Assembly (NCBI GenBank): GCA_963974125.1
Contig: CAXBCH010000003.1
Span: 62,001-126,000 of the forward strand
Reading direction: 5' to 3'
Length of the DNA: 64,000 bases
From: Haliea sp963974125
GTDB lineage: Bacteria > Pseudomonadota > Gammaproteobacteria > Pseudomonadales > Halieaceae
The notes below the pieces were generated by a model. That model did no database searches. It had not been told where the DNA came from and saw nothing but the letters and a program-made list of their open reading frames with translations. The translations under genes and the position numbers were made by a program. Positions 16,873-26,900 of the stretch are shown piece after piece. How positions within the stretch are numbered: the stretch's first letter is position 1; every line of letters begins with the position of its first letter.

Positions 16873-17633
16873 CCGGGGGCCGCTGGCTGGCCGGGGCACT
16901 GGCCCTGGTTGTGTTGCTGGTGCTGCTGGCCAGCAGCGCTCCGGCCCACCTGCTGCTGCGGGTGCTGGAAAACACGCCGGTCACGGCGCAGGCCCTGCAG
17001 GGTACGATCTGGCAGGGGCGCGCGGGCCGGGTGCTGGTGGCCACGGATGCGGGTCTGCTGCATCTGGGGGAGGTCAGCTGGTCGCTGCGGCCCTGGTCGC
17101 TGCTGGCGCTGGCGCCGCGGCTGCAGGTCGGCAGCCGCTGGGGGGGGCAGCGCCTGCAGGCAGAGCTGCAAATCCGCGGGCGCAGCGACATTACCCTGGA
17201 GAACCTTGATGCCAGCTTTGACGCGGCGCTGTTGCGTCACCTGGCCCCGGTTGCGCTGCAGGGCGTCGTTTCCCTGCAGGCAACGCAGCTGCGCCTGCGC
17301 GATGGGCTCCCGGTAGAGACAGAGGGCCGCCTGCTGTGGCAGCAGGCGGCCTGGGATGCGCCCCGCGGCGTCCTGCCGTTGGGCAGCTATGTGGTGGAGG
17401 TTTCCCAGCCTCGTGGCGGCGACCTGACAGGCACAGTGCTGACCCTGGAAGGCCCGGTGCGCGCGACCGGTCAGTTGCAGTTGGCGCGGTCGAGTTATAG
17501 CATCGCGGTGCTGATTGCCCATGACGGGCGCTGGGATCCGCAGCTGCAGGAAGCGCTCTCGCTGCTGGCGCGGCCGGTGGCGGAGGGTTACGACCTGCGC
17601 CTGGAAGGCCAGCTGCCAGTACCCGGCGCCTGA
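16869..17633 (+). CDS. gspN: Type II secretion protein GspN
   Basis: 254-aa protein with an N-terminal membrane anchor (LAGALALVVLLVLLASSAP) and the T2SSN periplasmic domain ('GTIWQGRAGRVLV', 'LRPWSLLALAPRLQ'). GspN is an accessory T2SS component present in only part of the family. The GTG start overlaps gspM by 4 nt (GTGA). It closes the gsp operon; rubredoxin follows after 45 bp. Confidence 0.9.
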   Translation: MTGGRWLAGALALVVLLVLLASSAPAHLLLRVLENTPVTAQALQGTIWQGRAGRVLVATDAGLLHLGEVSWSLRPWSLLALAPRLQVGSRWGGQRLQAELQIRGRSDITLENLDASFDAALLRHLAPVALQGVVSLQATQLRLRDGLPVETEGRLLWQQAAWDAPRGVLPLGSYVVEVSQPRGGDLTGTVLTLEGPVRATGQLQLARSSYSIAVLIAHDGRWDPQLQEALSLLARPVAEGYDLRLEGQLPVPGA

Positions 17634-17678
17634 GTACAGGTGTCATTTCTTTCCAACCCTGACAAGGAACTTGCGCCG

Positions 17679-17858
17679 ATGAGCGACGCTGACTACCGCA
17701 AATACGAGTGTGTGATCTGTGGCTATATCTACGATGAGGCACTGGGCATTCCCGAGGACGGTATTCCTCCCGGGACCCGCTGGGAGGATTTGCCGGAGAC
17801 CTGGGAGTGCCCTGATTGCGGTATCTCCAAATCCGATTTTGACCTGATGGAAGACTGA
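17679..17858 (+). CDS. Rubredoxin
   Basis: A 59-aa cytoplasmic iron-sulfur electron carrier with both Fe-binding loops, CVICGYIYD and CPDCGISK. Single-domain rubredoxins of this type feed electrons to AlkB-like monooxygenases or to peroxide/superoxide defence. No reductase or hydroxylase is encoded in the window, so the partner is unknown. The ATG at 17679 has AAGGAA upstream; an in-frame codon at 17640 lies too close to gspN and adds a non-family extension. Confidence 0.93.
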   Translation: MSDADYRKYECVICGYIYDEALGIPEDGIPPGTRWEDLPETWECPDCGISKSDFDLMED

Positions 17859-17885
17859 GCTCCTCCACATCACTGGACCTTGACC

Positions 17886-19673
17886 ATGACAACAGCCACC
17901 CGACTCGCTGCCCTGCGCCAACTGCTGAGGTCGCGCGGCTACGACGCCCTCGTGATCCCGCGGGCGGACGAGCACCTGGGCGAATATATTCCCCTGCACA
18001 ATGAGCGTCTTTTGTGGGCGACCGGCTTTACCGGGTCCGCCGGCATGGCTGTGATCCTCCGGGATCGGGCCGGGATTTTTGTCGACGGCCGCTATACGGT
18101 ACAGGTACGGCAGCAGGTGCCCGCTGCGGACTTCAGCTACCACCATCTGCTCGAGGAGCCGCCAGTCGAGTGGCTGCTGGCTTGCCTGCAGCCCGGTGCC
18201 CGGGTGGCGGTGGACCCGCGCCTGCACAACCTGCAGTGGCTGCACCAGACCGAGGCCGAACTGGCGGCGGCGGATCTGGTGCTGTGCCTGGATACGGATA
18301 ATCTGGTCGATCGCTGCTGGCACGATCGTCCGGCCGCGCAGGTCGAGCCCGCCCTGCTGCTGGACGAAGCGCACACTGGCGAATCCAGCGTCAGCAAGCG
18401 GGACCGGATCGGTGCCGCGGTCAAGGCGCTGGACGCGGACGCCGCCCTGATATTTGCTCCCGATTCCGTGTCCTGGCTGCTCAACCTGCGCGGGCGCGAC
18501 GTTCCCTGTCTCCCGGTGCTGCAGTCCCTGGCGTTGCTGTGGACAGACGGCTCCGTGGATCTGGTAGTTGAACCGGCGCGGATGCCGACCGGTTGGCAAC
18601 AGCACTGTGGCGCGAACGTGCGCCTGCACACACCGGCGGAGGCCGAGGCGCTGCTCGGCGCACAGGCGGGCAAACGGGTGCTGGCGGACCCGGTGACCGC
18701 CAATGCCTGGTCACAGCAGTTGCTGGAACAGGGCGGTGCCACGCTCGTGGCGGGCACCGACCCGGTACTCCTGCCCAAGGCGTGCAAAAATGCGGTGGAA
18801 ATTGCCGGCACCCGCGCCGCGCATGTCCGCGATGCGGTCGCTGTAGTGCGTTTTCTGGCCTGGCTCGATGGCGAGCAGGCCGAGGGCCGTCTGTACGACG
18901 AGGCGCAACTGGCGGACCGCTTGCTGGACTTCAGGTCCGGCGCGGAGCACTTCCAGGGGCCGTCCTTTGACACCATCTCGGCCGCTGGCAGCAATGCCGC
19001 CATGTGCCACTACAACCATCGCAATGGCACTCCCGCCAGGCTGCCGCCGGACTCGGTGTATCTGGTCGATTCCGGCGGCCAGTACACCGACGGCACCACC
19101 GACATCACCCGCACCGTGGCCATTGGTGACCCCGGTGCCGAGGTGCGACGCCTGTTTACGCTGGTACTGAAAGGGCATATCGCCCTGGACCAGGCGCACT
19201 TTCCGAAGGGGACCACCGGCACCCATCTCGATGTGCTGGCGCGACAGTATCTGTGGCGGGAGGGTCATGACTACGATCACGGTACCGGCCACGGCGTCGG
19301 TGCCTTCCTCAGCGTCCACGAGGGACCCCAGCGCATTGCCAAGGCCTGGGCGCCGGTGCCCCTGCAGCCGGGCATGATCATCAGCAACGAGCCCGGGTAC
19401 TACCGGGACGGTGCTTTCGGTATCCGCTGTGAAAACCTGGTGGTGGTGACGGAGGTGGCGGGCGACATGGAAACACCGATGTACGGGTTGCAAGCGTTGA
19501 CACTGGTTCCCTTCGACCGGCGCCTGCTGGACCTGTCCCTGCTGGACGCCCGGGAGCTACAGTGGCTGGATGCCTACCACACCCAGGTCGCCCGCACCGT
19601 CGGGCCGCTGTTGCCGGCAGCGGAGCAGGGCTGGCTGCAGCAGGCTTGCGCGCCGCTTGCCACCGGCAGCTAG
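17886..19673 (+). CDS. Xaa-Pro aminopeptidase, three-domain APP1 type (M24 family)
   Basis: Metallopeptidase that removes N-terminal residues preceding proline. At 595 aa it has two creatinase-like N-terminal domains and the pita-bread M24 catalytic domain. Metal-binding and catalytic motifs are visible: the Asp-rich DSGGQYTDGTTDITRT segment (about 395-410), HGTGHGVG (about 463-470), NEPGYY and the final IRCENL glutamate. The long three-domain form resembles eukaryotic cytosolic aminopeptidase P rather than the 440-aa PepP. The ATG at 17886 is preferred to a TTG two codons upstream. Confidence 0.93.
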   Translation: MTTATRLAALRQLLRSRGYDALVIPRADEHLGEYIPLHNERLLWATGFTGSAGMAVILRDRAGIFVDGRYTVQVRQQVPAADFSYHHLLEEPPVEWLLACLQPGARVAVDPRLHNLQWLHQTEAELAAADLVLCLDTDNLVDRCWHDRPAAQVEPALLLDEAHTGESSVSKRDRIGAAVKALDADAALIFAPDSVSWLLNLRGRDVPCLPVLQSLALLWTDGSVDLVVEPARMPTGWQQHCGANVRLHTPAEAEALLGAQAGKRVLADPVTANAWSQQLLEQGGATLVAGTDPVLLPKACKNAVEIAGTRAAHVRDAVAVVRFLAWLDGEQAEGRLYDEAQLADRLLDFRSGAEHFQGPSFDTISAAGSNAAMCHYNHRNGTPARLPPDSVYLVDSGGQYTDGTTDITRTVAIGDPGAEVRRLFTLVLKGHIALDQAHFPKGTTGTHLDVLARQYLWREGHDYDHGTGHGVGAFLSVHEGPQRIAKAWAPVPLQPGMIISNEPGYYRDGAFGIRCENLVVVTEVAGDMETPMYGLQALTLVPFDRRLLDLSLLDARELQWLDAYHTQVARTVGPLLPAAEQGWLQQACAPLATGS

Positions 19674-19715
19674 CCGCCCGCAGCTGGCCGCCCGCAGCTG
19701 GCCGCCCGCAGCTGA
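19674..19715 (+). repeat. Three tandem copies of a 14-bp unit
   Basis: CCGCCCGCAGCTGG is repeated three times (the last copy ends in A) immediately after the aminopeptidase stop codon. Each copy can pair with the downstream GGCGGGC, so the array supplies alternative left arms for the terminator hairpin. Confidence 0.85.
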
Positions 19716-19734
19716 TTGGCGGCGGGCTTTTGTG
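19703..19734 (+). terminator. Probable intrinsic terminator after the aminopeptidase gene
   Basis: GCCCGC in the last 14-bp repeat can pair with GCGGGC at about 19724-19729, and a short TTTT run follows. The stem is strong but the T-run is short, so efficiency is uncertain. Confidence 0.5.
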
Positions 19735-19775
19735 TACACTTGCAACCATAACGAAAAAAGCTGGAGTTTGACTTT

Positions 19776-21125
19776 ATGGCCATAGCGGCAGCAGACCACT
19801 GGTCATCGCGCTTTGCCTTCCTCATGGCCGCAGTCGGCTTCGCGGTAGGCCTTGGCAATATCTGGCGCTTCCCCTATATCACGGGGGAAAATGGTGGCGC
19901 CGCCTTCGTCATTATCTACCTGGTGTGCGCGTTCGCGATCGGGGTCCCTATCCTGGTTGCCGAGCTGATGGTTGGTCGCAGGGGCCAGTCCAGCCCGCCG
20001 GAAGCGGTGGCGGTGGTCGCGACGGAAAGCCGGCGCAGCCGCCAGTGGCAGTGGGTGGGGGGCATGGGACTGCTGGCTGCCTACAGCATTGAGATTGTCT
20101 ACGCCGCCATTGTCGGCTGGGTGCTGTGGTACCTGTTCAAGGCGATTACCACCGGCTTTGCCGATGTGGATGCCCTGAATGCCAGCAGCCAGTTCGCGGC
20201 GGTGCTGGATGACACCGCGGGCATGCTGTTCTGGACCCTGGTGGGCCTGCTGATAACCGGCTTGATCATCTACGCCGGGGTCAAGGAGGGCATCGAGCGG
20301 GCCGTGGTGGTGATGATGCCGCTGATGTTCCTGTTGCTGGTGGGGCTGGCGACCTACAATTATTTCGTCGGCGGTTTCAGCGAGGCGGTTACCTGGCTGT
20401 TTACCCCGGATTTCAGCAAGATCGGGCCGGATGTGTTCCTGGTGGCCATCGGCCAGGCGTTTTTTTCCATCGGCGTCGCCATGGGCGGGATGATGATCTA
20501 TGGCTCCTACCTGCCGAAGTCCATTTCCATCGGCCAGTCCGTGCTGATTATCGTGGTGGCCGATACTGCCGTGGCCCTGCTGGCTGGCCTGGTCATATTC
20601 CCCGCCGTATTCCACCACGGGCTGGATCCGGCGGCCGGTGCCGGACTGATTTTCCAGACCCTGCCGGTGGCCTTTGCGCAGATGCCCGGGGGTCACCTGT
20701 TCGGTGTCCTGTTCTTCACCATGCTGTCGGTAGCCGGCATTACTTCCATGGTCGGGCTGGTGGAATGCGTGAACGCCTGGATCGAGGAGCGCTTTGGCAT
20801 GCCACGGCATCGCAGCGCGGTGCTGGTGATCGGTTCGGTGGCGGTGCTGAGCATCTTCAGTATTCTCTCGTACAACGTGCTTGGCGATATCAGCTTTGGC
20901 GGCCGCAACTTCAATGACACCATGGATTACTTCTCCAACCAGATCCTGTTGCCCCTGGGCGGCCTGTTCATTGCCGTATTTGCGGGTTGGGCAATGACCC
21001 GCGATGCCAGCCGCGATGAACTCTGGAGCATGGGCAGCGTCGCCTATGAGCTCTGGCGTTTCATGATCCGCTTCGTGGTGCCACCGGCACTGGTAATCAT
21101 TTTCATCTCGGGCATCGGCGGCTGA
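19776..21125 (+). CDS. Sodium-dependent neurotransmitter symporter (NSS/SLC6) family transporter
   Basis: Na+-coupled amino-acid symporter of the LeuT fold, 449 aa with about 11 transmembrane helices. TM1 has the unwound signature GFAVGLGNIWRFPY that binds substrate and Na+. The protein ends soon after the last helices, as in MhsT-type 11-TM members. Substrate is probably a hydrophobic or aromatic amino acid, by family only. It is followed 45 bp later by a second Na+ amino-acid symporter, so the pair may be co-expressed. Confidence 0.93.
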   Translation: MAIAAADHWSSRFAFLMAAVGFAVGLGNIWRFPYITGENGGAAFVIIYLVCAFAIGVPILVAELMVGRRGQSSPPEAVAVVATESRRSRQWQWVGGMGLLAAYSIEIVYAAIVGWVLWYLFKAITTGFADVDALNASSQFAAVLDDTAGMLFWTLVGLLITGLIIYAGVKEGIERAVVVMMPLMFLLLVGLATYNYFVGGFSEAVTWLFTPDFSKIGPDVFLVAIGQAFFSIGVAMGGMMIYGSYLPKSISIGQSVLIIVVADTAVALLAGLVIFPAVFHHGLDPAAGAGLIFQTLPVAFAQMPGGHLFGVLFFTMLSVAGITSMVGLVECVNAWIEERFGMPRHRSAVLVIGSVAVLSIFSILSYNVLGDISFGGRNFNDTMDYFSNQILLPLGGLFIAVFAGWAMTRDASRDELWSMGSVAYELWRFMIRFVVPPALVIIFISGIGG

Positions 21126-21170
21126 GTTACGCCGCCGCCCCGCACCACCCACACTGAGTCCGGAGTCTCC

Positions 21171-22559
21171 ATGCTGAACATGGTCAATGATTTTCTCTGG
21201 GGCCAGATCCTGATCGCGGTCCTGGTGGGTGTCGGACTGCTCTTTACCGTTGGGTCCCGTGGCGTGCAGTTCCGCTATTTCGGCCGCATGTTCGGCGTGC
21301 TGCGCGGCGGAATGCACCACGAACGCGGCCATATCAGTTCCTTCCAGGCATTGGTGGTGTCGGTCGCGGGCCGGGTCGGCAGCGGCAATATCGCGGGGGT
21401 GGCCGTCGCCATTACCCTCGGTGGCCCGGGCGCCGTGTTCTGGATGTGGGTCATCGGCCTGATGGGGATGGCCACCAGCTTCTTCGAATGCTCCCTGGCC
21501 CAGCTGTTCAAGCGCGCCGAACCGGACGGAACCTACCGCGGCGGACCAGCCTACTATCTCACCCACGGCATCGGTCAGCGCGGGCTGGCGGCGGTGTATT
21601 CGGTGCTGCTGCTGGTGACCTTCGGGCTGGGGTTCAATGCCGTGCAGTCCTATGTGGTGGCGACATCACTGCAGGCGTCGTTCGGTGTCTCGACCTGGGT
21701 GACCGGGCTGGTGATGGTGGCGTTTCTCGGGGTGGTCATTTTTGGCGGCATCCGGCGCATCGCCCTGGTGGCGGAGGTGATCGTGCCGTTGATGGCACTG
21801 TTGTACTTGCTTGCCGCGCTGCTGGTCATTGTGCTCAATATCAGCGCGGTGCCGGCGGCGCTCTGGTACATCGTCGAAAGTGCCTTCGGCCTGGAACAGG
21901 CGGTGGGCGGCGGCCTCGGCGCGGTGATCATGCAGGGGGTCAAGCGCGGCTTGTTCAGCAATGAAGCGGGACTGGGTAGCGCTCCCAATGTGGCCGCTGT
22001 CGCCCATGTGCCGCACCCGGCCAACCAGGGTGTCGTCCAGGCCTTCAGCGTCTTCATCGATACCGTGATCATGTGTACCTGTACGGCCGTCATCATCCTG
22101 CTCTCGGATGTGTACCAGCCGGGTGCTGCAGGTGTGGACGGCGTGATCCTGACCCAGTCCGCCATGGGCAGCCATGTTGGCGCCTGGGGGGCGAGTTTCG
22201 TTTCGGTGGCGCTGGTGCTGTTTGCCTTCAGCTCGATCATGTACAACTATTATCTGGGCGACAACAGCCTCAGTTTCTTCAGCCATGACAATCCCGCGGT
22301 GGCCAACGTGTTCCGGGTGGCAGTACTGGGGCTGGTATTCTGGGGTTCGCTACAGGACCTGAGCACCGTATTCGGTTTTGCCGAACTCACCATGGGCCTG
22401 CTGGCGCTGGTCAACCTGATCGGTCTGGTGTGGATGTACCGGATCGGGATGCGGCTGTTGCGGGATTATGACTCCCAGCTGCGCGCCGGCAACGAGCCGC
22501 GCCTGCGGCTGCAGGACTGGAGCGATCTGGACATTGACGAGCAGGCCTGGCGCGACTGA
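21171..22559 (+). CDS. Alanine/glycine:cation symporter (AGCS family)
   Basis: Na+/alanine or glycine symporter, 462 aa with 10-11 membrane segments. Family signatures include RYFGRMFGVL near the N-terminus, AGRVGSGNIAGVAVAI, the FFECSLAQLFK segment, and GLFSNEAGLGSAPNVAA in the middle. Starts at an ATG with GGAG about 9 bases upstream (GTCCGGAGTCTCC). It probably forms an operon with the NSS transporter. The substrate is inferred from the family. Confidence 0.95.
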   Translation: MLNMVNDFLWGQILIAVLVGVGLLFTVGSRGVQFRYFGRMFGVLRGGMHHERGHISSFQALVVSVAGRVGSGNIAGVAVAITLGGPGAVFWMWVIGLMGMATSFFECSLAQLFKRAEPDGTYRGGPAYYLTHGIGQRGLAAVYSVLLLVTFGLGFNAVQSYVVATSLQASFGVSTWVTGLVMVAFLGVVIFGGIRRIALVAEVIVPLMALLYLLAALLVIVLNISAVPAALWYIVESAFGLEQAVGGGLGAVIMQGVKRGLFSNEAGLGSAPNVAAVAHVPHPANQGVVQAFSVFIDTVIMCTCTAVIILLSDVYQPGAAGVDGVILTQSAMGSHVGAWGASFVSVALVLFAFSSIMYNYYLGDNSLSFFSHDNPAVANVFRVAVLGLVFWGSLQDLSTVFGFAELTMGLLALVNLIGLVWMYRIGMRLLRDYDSQLRAGNEPRLRLQDWSDLDIDEQAWRD

Positions 22560-22573
22560 GCCAGCGGCACCCG

Positions 22574-22660
22574 TTAGGCCGGCGGCGGAATGAACTGGAT
22601 GATCGCAATTGCCAGCAGGGCAGCGGCGCCGAGGAGTTGCAGCCAGGTTCTACGGGACAT
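22574..22660 (-). CDS. 28-residue hydrophobic microprotein
   Basis: A short frame starts 11 nt after the aldolase stop codon on the same strand, with an AGAGGAAA Shine-Dalgarno 6-7 nt before ATG. It encodes a basic N-terminus (MSRRTW), a single hydrophobic helix (LQLLGAAALLAIAIIQFI) and the tail PPPA. It looks like a one-pass inner-membrane microprotein. Alternatively it is the surviving N-terminal anchor of a larger protein: several heme-binding or cytochrome-like proteins begin with a similar anchor ending in QFI-P. No downstream sequence in this frame continues it. Confidence 0.5.
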   Translation of the reverse strand: MSRRTWLQLLGAAALLAIAIIQFIPPPA

Positions 22661-22671
22661 ACAGGTTTCCT

Positions 22672-23463
<792 letters not shown>

Positions 23464-23540
23464 GCCGTTTGCTCCCTGTTGCTGGCGCCTGTCTTCTGGC
23501 ATTGTAAACCTTTTCCCCGGCGCTGTTGTGCCAGGTGGGC

Positions 23541-23569
23541 TTTTATATATTAAGAAAAACTAATATAAT
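23541..23569 (+). promoter_or_regulatory. Promoter of the arsR-like/RND operon
   Basis: -10 TATAAT at 23564-23569 with a 17-bp spacer from a weak -35 (TTTTAT, 23541-23546). It lies 38 bp upstream of the regulator start. The AT-rich stretch stands out sharply from its GC-rich surroundings. Confidence 0.65.
23546..23567. promoter_or_regulatory. AT-rich palindromic operator overlapping the -10
   Basis: Perfect inverted repeat TATATTA - 8 nt - TAATATA. The right arm lies over the -10 element, so binding by the encoded ArsR-type repressor would block RNA polymerase. AT-rich dyads of this kind are typical BigR/SqrR-type operators. Confidence 0.6.
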
Positions 23570-23607
23570 CGGGCGCAAACCCGCTCGAGAACAGCTGGAA
23601 GGTGTTG

Positions 23608-23907
23608 ATGATGGATGCCGAAGCCATGGCCTCGCGTGCCGGCGAGGCCGCACAGCTGCTCAAGCAGATGGCCAACGAGAAGCGTCTGATGATTCTCTGC
23701 GCCCTGGTGGACGGCGAGCAGTCTGTGAGTGCGCTCAATGCTGCCGTACCGCTGTCGCAGTCTGCCCTGTCACAGCATCTCGCGCGCCTGCGCGAGGCCG
23801 GCCTGGTGACCCCGCGCCGCGACGGTCAACTGGTCTATTATGCGCTGGCAGGAGACGAGGCGCCGGCCATTCTGCAGCTGCTGCACACACTGTATTGCAC
23901 GGACTGA
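23608..23907 (+). CDS. ArsR/SmtB-family regulator with a SqrR/BigR-type cysteine pair
   Basis: A 99-aa winged-helix repressor. The recognition helix region is SQSALSQHLARLREAGLV. It lacks the metal-binding ELCVCDL motif of ArsR/SmtB. Instead it has two cysteines, C31 (MILC) and C97 (LYC), 66 residues apart, the same spacing as C41-C107 of Rhodobacter SqrR. That pair senses persulfides by forming a polysulfide bridge. The ATG at 23608 follows GGAAGG; GTG 23602 and ATG 23611 are alternatives. The RND pump starts 10 bp downstream, so this is probably its local repressor. Confidence 0.88.
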   Translation: MMDAEAMASRAGEAAQLLKQMANEKRLMILCALVDGEQSVSALNAAVPLSQSALSQHLARLREAGLVTPRRDGQLVYYALAGDEAPAILQLLHTLYCTD

Positions 23908-23917
23908 GGGTGGCCCT

Positions 23918-26900
23918 GTGACACATCCGCTGGACCGGCTCGTTGCCTACACCCTGGGAGGAGGTCTGCCCAAGGCCCTGTTCTTCGTCGGCCTGCTGGT
24001 CGGTTTCATCTCGCTGCTGTACACCCCGCGTGAAGAAGAGCCGCAGATCGTGGTGCCGGTGGTGGATGTGTTTGTCGAGGCGCCCGGCCTGGACGCCCGC
24101 CAGGTCGAGCGCCAGGTCGCCATCCCCCTGGAGAAGCTGCTGGCGCAGATCCCCGGGGTGGAGCATGTCTATTCCTCCACCTCGCCCGGGCGCACCGCGG
24201 TCACCCTGGCGTTCTTTGTCGGTGAGGATCGCGAAGAATCCCTGCTCAATACCTACAACAAGCTGTACTCCAATCAGCAGCAGATGCCCGCCGTGGTGAG
24301 TGACTGGTATCTGCGTCCGGTGGAAGTGGATGACGTTGCGATCGTGGTGCTGGCCCTGTGGTCCAGCAACCCGGAGCGGTACAGTGACCACGATCTGCGA
24401 CGCACGGCGGATGAGCTCTCCACCCATCTGCAGCGGATACCGGACTCGGGCGAAGTCACGGTGACCGGTGGGCGCGCGCGGCAGGTGCAGATTCTGCTGG
24501 ATCCGGAGGCGCTGGCCGCGCGCAGGACCACCGCCGCCGATGTGGTATCCGCACTGACGGTATCCAACCAGCTGCAGCCCGCTGGCCGCTGGTCTTTCAA
24601 CAATGAATCGATTCTGCTGGAAAGCGGCGACGCCCTGCGCAGTCCCGCTGACCTGCCCGGCCTGGTGGTCAATGTGATCGACGGTGCGCCGGTATACCTG
24701 CAGGAGGTGGGACGGATCGTCGACGGTCCCGAGGAGCCCGCGGCCTACACCTGGATTGCGTTCTCCGAGCGCGAATCGAGAGCAGCAGTGACCAGCGGCC
24801 AGCGCTATCCCATGGTCACCCTGAATGTGGCCAAGAAGCCCGGCACCAACGCGGTCAGGGTTGCCCAGCGGGTACACGAGGAAATGGCGCGGTTGCAGCG
24901 GGAGCTGTTGCCCGCCGACCTGCACCTGGAAGTGCTGCGCGACTATGGCCAGACCGCGGACGAGAAGGTCAACAATCTCACCAGCAGCCTGGGCTTCGCC
25001 ATTGTCACCGTCGTGGTCTTCATCAGTGTGTTCCTGGGCTGGCGGGCAGGTCTGGTGGTCGGCCTTGCGGTACCGATCTGCTACGGCATCACCCTGGCCC
25101 TGGACATGGCCTTTGGCTACACCATCAATCGGGTGACCCTGTTTGCCCTGATCCTGTCCCTGGGCCTGCTGGTGGACGACCCGATCACCGGCGTCGACAA
25201 TATCGCCCGCAACTTTGCCGAGGGCCGGGGCCCGCGGGCCCGCCGTATTGTCGACGCCATGGCGGAGATTCGCATTCCCCTGCTGATGTCGACCCTCACC
25301 ATTGTCTTTGCGTTCCTGCCGCTGGCATTCATTACCGGCATGATGGGCCCCTACATGGCCCCGATGGCGTTCAACGTGCCGGTGGCGGTGATCAGCAGTA
25401 CTGCGGTGGCCTTCATGGTCACGCCCTGGCTGGCCAGCCGGTTCCTGCCCTCGGTGGACAGCGACGAGCTGGAGGCCCTGACCAGTGCTCCTGCCGATCC
25501 CCGCGCCGACGGGCTCTACGCCCGCTGGATGCGACCGGTACTGGCCGGGCGCGGCAAGGCAAAAATTGTGGTTTGGGTGGTCGGGGTGCTGTTCATGCTG
25601 GCGGCGAGCCTGCCCCTGTTCCGGCTGGTACCGCTGAAGCTGCTGCCCTACGACAACAAGAATGAGGTGCAGGTGCTGGTGGACATGCCGGAGTCCGCCA
25701 CTCTGGAGCACACCGCTGCGCTCAGCCAGCGGGTCTCGCAGGCGCTGCTGCGAGTGCCGGAGGTGCGCGCGGTGGCGGCCTTTGTCGGCCAGCCGTCCCC
25801 GATCGACTTCAATGGCATGGTGCGGCGCCACTACCAGCGTCAGGCGCCGTATCTCGCAGATCTGCGCATCACCCTGGTCGACAAGGCCGACCGCGAACAC
25901 CAGTCCCATGCGGTGGTGCTGCGCATTCGGGAGTTGCTCGAACCCCTGCAGCACAATGGGGTAAAACTGAAAGTGGTGGAGGTACCGCCGGGCCCGCCAG
26001 TCATGAGCACACTGGTCGCCGAAATCTATGGCGATACACTGACCCCGTACGCCAGCCAGCAGCAGGCAGCGCTGCTACTGGCGCAGCGGTTGCAGCGGGA
26101 AGCGCATGTGGTGGAGGTGGATACCTCGGTGGAGGATCCACATCAGCGTGTGCGCTTTGTCACCGACAAGACCAAGGCGGCGCTCTCGGGTATCTCCACC
26201 ACCGATATCAACCAGATCATCGCCATGGCCAATCGGGGTTATGTGGCGGGACATCTCCAGCTGTCGGGCGAGGCGCTGCCGCTGCCGGTGTTGATGCGGC
26301 TGGCGCCCGAGCAGCGGGTGTCCCTGCACGACTTCGAGCGCCTGCAGGTCAAGGGCAGGGCGGGTATCACCCAGGCCAGCAGCGCCCGGGGCCTGGATGC
26401 CGCGCCGCAGCCGCTGGTGGCACTGGGCGAGCTGGGAACGTTTCAGCGTAGCGACGCGGAACAGGCCATCCAGCGCAAGGATCTGCGCCCGGTAGTGTAT
26501 GTCACCGCGGAGCTGTCCGGGCGCCCGCCGGCGGATGTCATTGCCGATCTGGTGGCGGACAGGGGTGGCGAGGCCGGTACCGCCAATGCGTGGCAGGGGC
26601 GCAGTTTTCTCAGTCCCGGCGGCGGTGACGGCTGGCAGCTGCCGGACGATATCGAGGTGCGCTGGACCGGGGAAGGGGAGTGGCGCATTACCGTCGACGT
26701 CTTCCGCGACATGGGCCTGGCCTTTGCTTTCGCCCTGGTGGCGATCTTCTTTGTGTTGCGGATACAGACTGCGTCGGTGGCCCTGTCCCTGATCATCATG
26801 GCCGCCATTCCACTGACGGTGATCGGGATCATGCCGGGCTTCTGGTTGCTGAACCTGATCGGTGAGCGGGAGGTGGCCGGGGCACCGGATCCGGTCCTGT

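Noticed and set aside
19803..21566. 587-codon open frame on the minus strand across the two Na+ symporter genes
   Set aside because: Antisense to two clear transporters, with low-complexity His/Asp/Gln composition and no ribosome-binding site.
23735..25954. 739-codon open frame on the minus strand across the regulator and RND pump
   Set aside because: Antisense shadow of the pump gene; composition is aberrant and no domain is recognisable.
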